Assembly (NCBI GenBank): GCA_958348225.1
Contig: CATVYG010000048.1
Location: 1 to 10,378 of the forward strand
Reading direction: 5' to 3'
DNA length: 10,378 nucleotides
DNA from: an uncultured Collinsella sp.
GTDB taxonomy: Bacteria; Actinomycetota; Coriobacteriia; Coriobacteriales; Coriobacteriaceae
Shown: positions 6,244-10,378 of the stretch, in pieces
How positions within the stretch are numbered: position 1 is the stretch's first letter
How the letters are laid out: every line of letters begins with the position of its first letter
Notes under the pieces: generated by a model
The model's input: only the letters and a program-made list of their open reading frames with translations
Database searches by the model: none
What the model was told of the DNA's origin: nothing
Translations under genes and position numbers: made by a program

Positions 6244-7662
6244 TTACGCAAGGTCTTCGCCATTGCTTGCTATTACGCGTCGGTACCATTCGAAGCTTTT
6301 CTTTTTACGTCTCTCAAACGAGCCCGCACCGCTATCGTCTCGATCGACATAGATAAACCCGTAGCGCTTACGCATCTGTCCTGTGGCGACCGAAACCAAA
6401 TCGATCGGGCCCCAACAGGTATATCCCATGAGTTCCACCCCGTCGAGCTCGACGGTCTCCCTCATCGCCTCGATGTGGGCCCGCAGGTATTCAACTCGAT
6501 AGTCGTCTTCTATTTCACCCGAATCTTCCGGCACATCAGGAGCACCCAAACCGTTTTCGACGATGAACAGCGGCTTTTGATAGCGATCCCAGATTTCATT
6601 CATGGTGACGCGCAGCCCTTTGGGGTCGATAAACCTCCCCCAAGGCTCCTGTTTTAGATACGGATTAGGCGCCGAGCGAAGAAGGTTCGAATCGAACTGA
6701 CCTTCCGCATGCGCTTTTGCGACGCGCGTCGAGTAATACGAAAACGAGACGAAATCGACCAGGTTTGCAGCCAGTACTTCGCGGTCATCATCCCGATAGG
6801 GCACCTCAAAACCATGGCGGGCGTATTCCTTGAGAACATAGCTCGGGTACGCACCGCGCACCTGGACGTCGGTAAACATGTAATGGCTGCGATTCTCAGC
6901 CTGCGCAGCCAGCACATCGTCCGGATCACATGTAGCCGGATAGAAGACACCTGCGTTGAGCATGCAACCGATCTTCGCCCCAGGGCACAGTTCATGACAC
7001 GCCCCGACCGCACGGGCGCTCGCAACCAATACATGGTGCACGGCCGTGTGAACCGTTGCATAGCGATTCTCCCCTTGCTCGAAGATGATCCCCGCCGCCA
7101 TAAAGCACGCCTGCGTCATGATGTTGATCTCGTTAAAGGTCAGCCAATAATTGACCAATCCCCGATAGCGCTCGAACACGGTACGCGAATATCGCTCGAA
7201 CAGGTCGACCAACCTGCGATCGCGCCATCCGCCATACGCATCGACGAGATGCATGGGGACATCATAGTGGTTGAGCGTCACCAAAGGCTCAATGTCATGC
7301 GCGCGACACGTCCTAAAAACATCCTCGTAAAAGGCAAGGCCTTCTTCATTGGGCTCGGCTTCGTCTCCTTTGGGAAAAATGCGGCTCCAGGCGATTGATA
7401 AGCGCAGGCATTTAAAACCCATCTGGGCAAACAGTTCAATATCCTGCTTGTACCTATGGTAAAAATCAATGCCCTTGCGAGCGGGATAGAAGCTGTCGGG
7501 TGCCAACGCACGCGGATCAAGGTCTCCCCGCATGACGTCCATGCGTTGATCGCCAAACGGCAGCATGTCGGAATTGGCTAAACCGCGACCGCCTTCGTTC
7601 CATCCTCCCTCGCACTGGTTTGCAGCCAGAGCCCCGCCCCATAAAAAATCTTCTCTAAACAT
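6244..7662 (-). CDS. bglA: GH1 6-phospho-beta-glucosidase
   Basis: Glycoside hydrolase family 1 enzyme of 472 residues, the usual length for a complete (beta/alpha)8 barrel. It is predicted to hydrolyse cytosolic 6-phospho-beta-glucosides delivered by the PTS. FLWGGALAANQCEGGW (6-21) is the GH1 N-terminal signature, TFNEIN places the acid/base at E178, and FIVENG places the nucleophile at E369. S424, K432 and Y434 in SVATGQMRKRYGFIY are the residues that hold the 6-phosphate in phospho-specific GH1 enzymes, which favours a phospho-substrate over a free glycoside. The start is ATG at 7662, where homology begins (MFREDFLWGG); AAGGA lies about 10 nt upstream, a rather long spacing. The frame stays open further upstream but that part is not GH1-like. 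It ends with tandem TAA codons. It follows the PTS permease by 146 nt and probably shares its transcript. The exact glycoside (cellobiose, aryl or plant glucoside) is not determined. Confidence 0.95.
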   Translation of the reverse strand: MFREDFLWGGALAANQCEGGWNEGGRGLANSDMLPFGDQRMDVMRGDLDPRALAPDSFYPARKGIDFYHRYKQDIELFAQMGFKCLRLSIAWSRIFPKGDEAEPNEEGLAFYEDVFRTCRAHDIEPLVTLNHYDVPMHLVDAYGGWRDRRLVDLFERYSRTVFERYRGLVNYWLTFNEINIMTQACFMAAGIIFEQGENRYATVHTAVHHVLVASARAVGACHELCPGAKIGCMLNAGVFYPATCDPDDVLAAQAENRSHYMFTDVQVRGAYPSYVLKEYARHGFEVPYRDDDREVLAANLVDFVSFSYYSTRVAKAHAEGQFDSNLLRSAPNPYLKQEPWGRFIDPKGLRVTMNEIWDRYQKPLFIVENGLGAPDVPEDSGEIEDDYRVEYLRAHIEAMRETVELDGVELMGYTCWGPIDLVSVATGQMRKRYGFIYVDRDDSGAGSFERRKKKSFEWYRRVIASNGEDLA

Positions 7663-7707
7663 TATGGTGTCGTCCTTTCTATCAAATTCCCGGCCCACAC
7701 TGTCGAA

Positions 7708-7780
7708 CGCAACGGACTCGGCAAGTGCCGCGCAACAGCACAGTACCGTTGCGCGGCCAAGGGGTCGGACCGCGCAACGG
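7708..7780. repeat. Cluster of overlapping inverted repeats between permease and GH1 genes
   Basis: Four copies of a CCGTTGCG/CGCAACGG word lie here. CCGTTGCGCGG (7746-7756) and its exact complement (7770-7780) form an 11-bp hairpin. GTTGCGCGGC (7748-7757) also pairs perfectly with GCCGCGCAAC (7727-7736) as a 10-bp hairpin with an 11-nt loop. The middle arm is shared, so only one hairpin can form at a time. A shorter copy, CGCAACGG, is at 7708-7715. No T-run follows either stem, so this is not a standard terminator; it may set relative expression or mRNA stability within the operon. Confidence 0.75.
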
Positions 7781-7808
7781 CTGGGGAGCATATTTGTGTA
7801 GTAGCCTC

Positions 7809-9257
7809 TTATGCCTCGACGGATTCAACGGCCTCAGAATCGCCGCTCTTGGACTTCAACGGCATCTTCTCCTGTCCTTCAAATCCAAAAATCATCGCCA
7901 ACGCAAACGTCACGGCACCGCCAGCAAGACACCCGATGGTGCCAGGGATGATATCCTGAGCAAACATGAGCACGTTCATCCATGGGAAACCAACGCCAGT
8001 GAAGATATAGACGTTGGCATGAAGAAGGCTTACCAGCAGACCACCGACAGCACCACCAATCATGTTCCAGGCAAGAGCCTTCTTGTCGCGAAACAGGATG
8101 CCGTAGATGATGGGCTCACTCACGCGACCGAAGGCATAGGTGATGAACAAGTTCCAGCCCGTGGCTCGACTCTCCTTGCCCTTAGCGCGCAGGCCATAGG
8201 CGAGCGCGATGGCAAGCGTGGTGTAGGCTACAACCGCGGTGCCGGGGTATAAGATGGCGTCGTAACCGTTCTGGAGCGCGGCGGGCAATATGGCGGTATA
8301 GATCGGCACGTGCATGCCGGTGGCGATGATCAGATTCCAGAATGCGCCGATAACCGCGGTCGCAGCGGGACCGGCAACAGAGGCGAGCCAAATGATGAAA
8401 TCGGCCACAAGGCCCATGACAAATTGGACGGCAGGGCCGCAGAGGCACAGCGCAACCGGCAACATCACGAGCACCGTACCCACGGGTACGATCAGAATGC
8501 GCAACATATCAGGCGAGATCTTCTTAAAGAAGCGCTCAACATAGGACTGGGCCCAGGTGATCAAGATGACCGGAAGAACAGCCTGGGTGTAGTTGACGAG
8601 CTGCATGGGGATGCCGAAGACGCTGAAAGGCTTTCCGTCCTCAACAATAGCGAGCATGTCGGGATAAATCATCACAACAGCGATGAGCAGTGCCAGCACA
8701 GGACTCGTTTTGAACTTCTTAGCCGAGCTATAGGCGGCAAACACCGGGAAGTAGTAATACGCCGCATCGCCCACCAGGGAAAGGATCCGATACAGGTCGC
8801 TCGTTTCGGACATAAAACCGGCGCCTTCGGGCCCAAACAGAATAACGAGCATCTTGAAGATACCGGCGACACAAAAGATCGGAAGGATCGGGGTGATAGC
8901 GCCGCTCACGGCATCGAGCAGCTGATTGAAGAGGTGCTTGGGCGCCAAGCGCTCCTTCCAGCTAAGCTGAGGGCCATCGAGTTCCTCGTCAATCGATACC
9001 GTGACCTCGAATCCGCCCTGCTTACAAACCTCGTCGTAGACCTTGTCGACCGTGGGCCCGACCACCAGCTGCACCTGCCCTCCGGCGTGCACGACGCTGA
9101 TGATAGACGAGATGTCCTCAAGCTTCTCATCATTCGAGAGGCTTTCATCCTTGAGGTTGAAGCGCAGGCGCGTCATGCAATGCGTAACCGAAGCCACGTT
9201 TTCCGCCCCGCCCACAGTGGAGAGAATCTGCTCTGCCACCTTTTTGTAATTTGCCAT
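7809..9257 (-). CDS. PTS beta-glucoside-type permease, EIIBC
   Basis: Membrane permease and sugar phosphotransferase of 482 residues. The EIIB domain (about 1-85) has the phospho-cysteine C27 in VTHCMTRLRF and the VVGPTVDKVYDEV motif. The EIIC domain (about 108-460) has around ten hydrophobic segments, the conserved His in GMHVPIY (H316) and GRVSEPIIYG with E381, both typical of the glucose/beta-glucoside superfamily. The protein stops after a charged tail, so the C-terminal EIIA domain found in BglF/BglP-like proteins (about 600 or more residues) is absent and an EIIA must come from elsewhere. Two adjacent ATGs exist (9260, 9257); 9257 is chosen because AAGGAG is then 6 nt away instead of 3. 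It lies 70 nt after the antiterminator gene and before GH1, indicating beta-glucoside uptake as 6-phosphate. It likely also phosphorylates and silences the antiterminator when no sugar is present. Confidence 0.94.
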   Translation of the reverse strand: MANYKKVAEQILSTVGGAENVASVTHCMTRLRFNLKDESLSNDEKLEDISSIISVVHAGGQVQLVVGPTVDKVYDEVCKQGGFEVTVSIDEELDGPQLSWKERLAPKHLFNQLLDAVSGAITPILPIFCVAGIFKMLVILFGPEGAGFMSETSDLYRILSLVGDAAYYYFPVFAAYSSAKKFKTSPVLALLIAVVMIYPDMLAIVEDGKPFSVFGIPMQLVNYTQAVLPVILITWAQSYVERFFKKISPDMLRILIVPVGTVLVMLPVALCLCGPAVQFVMGLVADFIIWLASVAGPAATAVIGAFWNLIIATGMHVPIYTAILPAALQNGYDAILYPGTAVVAYTTLAIALAYGLRAKGKESRATGWNLFITYAFGRVSEPIIYGILFRDKKALAWNMIGGAVGGLLVSLLHANVYIFTGVGFPWMNVLMFAQDIIPGTIGCLAGGAVTFALAMIFGFEGQEKMPLKSKSGDSEAVESVEA

Positions 9258-9265
9258 CATTGGCT

Positions 9266-9305
9266 CCTTTGCACAATCTTGGCTTACTGTTCGAATCGGC
9301 AAAGG
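9266..9305 (-). promoter_or_regulatory. Possible stem hiding the permease ribosome-binding site
   Basis: On the minus strand CCTTTGC (9299-9305) is exactly complementary to GCAAAGG (9266-9272). The latter contains the AAGG of the permease ribosome site AAGGAG (9264-9269). The 26-nt loop makes the stem only moderately stable. Its CC at 9304-9305 is also the closing CC of the RAT-like element at 9304-9336, so the two structures compete. Confidence 0.4.
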
Positions 9306-9336
9306 TCATGCCCCGAATGGCTACGGGTTACAATCC
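9304..9336 (-). promoter_or_regulatory. RAT-like antiterminator element across the antiterminator stop codon
   Basis: On the minus strand it begins GGATTGTAAC, continues with an apical CCCG/CGGG stem around an 8-nt loop, and ends GGCATGACC. This mirrors the RAT plan GGATTGTTAC, apical stem, AGGCAARACC bound by LicT/BglG proteins. The TAA inside GGATTGTAAC is the stop codon of the antiterminator gene itself. No terminator with a T-run follows it, so ordinary antitermination is not obvious here. Confidence 0.55.
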
Positions 9337-10167
9337 TTTTTTGGAGATGATCCGGTTGAGATGGATCATCAGATAGAGTTCCTCCTCCTCGGAGAGCGTG
9401 GCGTCCCACGTTTCACGACAATAGGAACCGATATGCTTCACGCACTCTGCCAACTGCGGAAACTCCTCACGAAAGTTCTTGTACATCTGCATGTTGGCGC
9501 TGTTCAGCGACTCGCCGGCTTGAATGCGCTTGAACAGGTACCGCAGATGCGTGGCATAGCGAGTGAAATCGTAGGAATCGCGGTCAACGATGATGCGAAA
9601 ATCACTCTCGACGATCTCAGTGACATCTTCTAGCATATCGTCAAACTGCTTGGTGGGTTTGCTCGCGGTCTCGATGGCCTGAACAACCCGCGCATTGACG
9701 AGATTCATCGCAATACTGGCAATCTCATCCTTGGGAAGCCGCTCTCCGAGCTCCTTCTCGAGTCGCATGACGATAAACTGGGCAGCCTTGTATTCCTTCG
9801 GATACGTCTCCCGCACTTCATAGGCAAGAGGCATCGCGATGCGGACCCCCTTTTGGGCTCGCGCAACGGCAAACGACAGGTGATCAGCCATGAACAGCGT
9901 CGCATTGGTCGAGAGGTCGTAGGGCAGTTCGTTGGCAACGATGTCCATAACTTTCGCCGCAAACATCACGATATCCGAGGGAAGATCCCTCATGACATCT
10001 TGTCCTTTAGGATCAATGTCGTAAAACGTATGCTCGATTTTAGAAAGAGGGAGCTCTCGAGGAAAATCTCCGCCGAAACCGACGCCCCTGCCCATGGCGA
10101 TGACATCTCGCCCCTGTCCGTCACGGCAAAGAACCGCGTTGTTGTTAAGCTTTTTAATTGCAAGCAT
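9328..10167 (-). CDS. licT: LicT/BglG-family transcription antiterminator
   Basis: RNA-binding antiterminator of 279 residues, matching LicT/BglG (about 277). Residues 1-55 form the co-antiterminator RNA-binding domain (MLAIKKLNNNAVL, GRGVGFG). PRD1 spans about 65-170 and PRD2 about 172-279. Conserved phosphorylation histidines are H96 in ADHLSF (PRD1), and H207 in ATHLRY and H269 in LMIHLNR (PRD2). The fourth site, H159 in LicT, is Asn here (N155 in IAMNLVNA). ATG at 10167 is preceded by AGGAGG at 6 nt, and the RNA-binding domain starts exactly there. The leader carries RAT elements and a terminator, so the protein should control its own transcript plus the permease and GH1 genes. In the family, the permease phosphorylates PRD1 to inactivate the protein when sugar is absent, and HPr phosphorylates PRD2 to activate it. 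Family and role are secure; the inducer is inferred as a beta-glucoside. Confidence 0.95.
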   Translation of the reverse strand: MLAIKKLNNNAVLCRDGQGRDVIAMGRGVGFGGDFPRELPLSKIEHTFYDIDPKGQDVMRDLPSDIVMFAAKVMDIVANELPYDLSTNATLFMADHLSFAVARAQKGVRIAMPLAYEVRETYPKEYKAAQFIVMRLEKELGERLPKDEIASIAMNLVNARVVQAIETASKPTKQFDDMLEDVTEIVESDFRIIVDRDSYDFTRYATHLRYLFKRIQAGESLNSANMQMYKNFREEFPQLAECVKHIGSYCRETWDATLSEEEELYLMIHLNRIISKKGL

Positions 10168-10196
10168 GGTGAACCTCCTTTCAAGAACACTCACAG

Positions 10197-10241
10197 AAAA
10201 AGGCATGATAGCCAATAGCAGTGCTATTGCGGTCATGCCTT
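10197..10241 (-). terminator. Leader terminator of the antiterminator operon
   Basis: On the minus strand AAGGCATGA (10233-10241) pairs with TCATGCCTT (10200-10208). Inside it a second perfect stem, CAATAGCA with TGCTATTG, closes on a single base. The 3' arm runs into T residues (10197-10201). The 5' arm is the 3' half of the RAT element at 10231-10253, so protein-bound RAT and terminator cannot coexist: the hallmark of BglG/LicT control. Confidence 0.9.
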
Positions 10242-10253
10242 ACGTAACAATCC
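10231..10253 (-). promoter_or_regulatory. RAT element overlapping the leader terminator (compact)
   Basis: On the minus strand it reads GGATTGTTAC, GTA, AGGCATGACC. The 5' ten bases match the family RAT consensus, and the 3' ten differ by one from the AGGCAAGACC I recall from the sacB-type RAT. At 23 nt it is about 7 nt shorter than a standard RAT and has no room for the usual apical stem. Confidence 0.8.
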
Positions 10254-10269
10254 GTGTTGTATTGCTCTT

Positions 10270-10299
10270 GGGCATGCCTCCACACAGGAGTAACAATCC
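10270..10299 (-). promoter_or_regulatory. RAT element, full length, promoter-proximal
   Basis: This 30-nt element on the minus strand has 5' half GGATTGTTAC, an apical CTCC/GGAG stem around TGTGT, and 3' half AGGCATGCCC. It has the normal RAT size and begins about 8 nt after the expected transcription start. It does not itself overlap the terminator, which is unusual; its AGGCATG could pair with the CATGCCT of the terminator 3' arm. Confidence 0.8.
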
Positions 10300-10313
10300 A
10301 AGATGCAGAATGC

Positions 10314-10319
10314 ATTATA
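10314..10319 (-). promoter_or_regulatory. Minus-10 box of the antiterminator operon promoter
   Basis: A perfect TATAAT on the minus strand, 15 nt before the first RAT element. Transcription should start near 10305-10308, putting both RATs and the terminator in the leader. No recognisable -35 box is seen in the GC-rich DNA 17 nt upstream, so it may depend on an activator or be a weak promoter. Confidence 0.7.
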
Positions 10320-10347
10320 GCGCTCTCCCCGCCCCGGGGACCATCGG

Positions 10348-10378
10348 GCTGGCGAACGGTAGATGTCGGCCCGCCAGC
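10348..10378. repeat. Inverted repeat at the window edge
   Basis: GCTGGCG (10348-10354) and CGCCAGC (10372-10378) are exact inverted arms with a 17-nt GC-rich loop. It lies upstream of the antiterminator promoter and may extend past the window. There is no T-run on either visible side, so calling it a terminator of the upstream gene would be a guess. Confidence 0.4.

Noticed and set aside
7663..7707. Separate promoter for the GH1 gene
   Set aside because: No credible -35/-10 pair; TTTGATAG is too weak. GH1 is more simply part of the permease transcript.
8310..9350. A 346-codon plus-strand open frame opposite the permease
   Set aside because: Its His/Asp/Asn-rich sequence is the antisense of hydrophobic membrane segments; no domain is visible.

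Overview
The window suggests a high-GC, PTS-using anaerobe of the class Coriobacteriia (Collinsella-like). The clues are GC-rich coding DNA combined with Firmicutes-style sugar control (a LicT/BglG antiterminator, a PTS permease and a phospho-glycosidase), strong AGGAGG ribosome sites and a LacI-type repressor. The taxonomic call is inference. All eight genes lie on the minus strand, so transcription runs from high to low coordinates. The window holds two sugar-catabolic blocks with a repressor gene between them.

Block A (about 10319 down to 6244) is a beta-glucoside system. It has a promoter with a perfect TATAAT, a leader with two RAT-like antiterminator elements and a rho-independent terminator, a LicT/BglG-type antiterminator gene, a PTS EIIBC permease, and a GH1 6-phospho-beta-glucosidase. 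A third RAT-like element lies across the stop codon of the antiterminator gene, just before the permease. A cluster of mutually exclusive hairpins lies between permease and glycosidase. The expected flow is: the permease imports and phosphorylates a beta-glucoside, the GH1 enzyme cleaves it, and the antiterminator opens transcription when the permease is idle in phosphate transfer to it.

Block B (6190 down to 80) begins with a LacI-family repressor that has its own TTGACA promoter, a concentric operator-like dyad and a terminator. A tight four-gene operon follows: a COG2407 (fucose/arabinose isomerase-like) isomerase, transketolase N-terminal subunit, transketolase C-terminal subunit, and a glycerol-kinase-like FGGY kinase. 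The first three genes nearly touch or overlap, and the last is separated by a perfect 33-bp palindrome resembling REP/RAYT elements. The operon leader repeats the half-operator found before the repressor gene. The gene set fits isomerase (aldose to ketose), kinase (ketose to ketose phosphate), then a dedicated transketolase. That is the logic of the described D-apiose transketolase route, or of another pentose or unusual sugar pathway. The substrate cannot be settled from sequence alone.

The most interesting signals are the RNA elements. They are the tandem RATs in the antiterminator leader, the RAT across the stop codon whose closing bases compete with a stem that hides the permease ribosome site, and the shared LacI operator design. 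No rRNA, tRNA, CRISPR array, integrase or complete transposon was seen.
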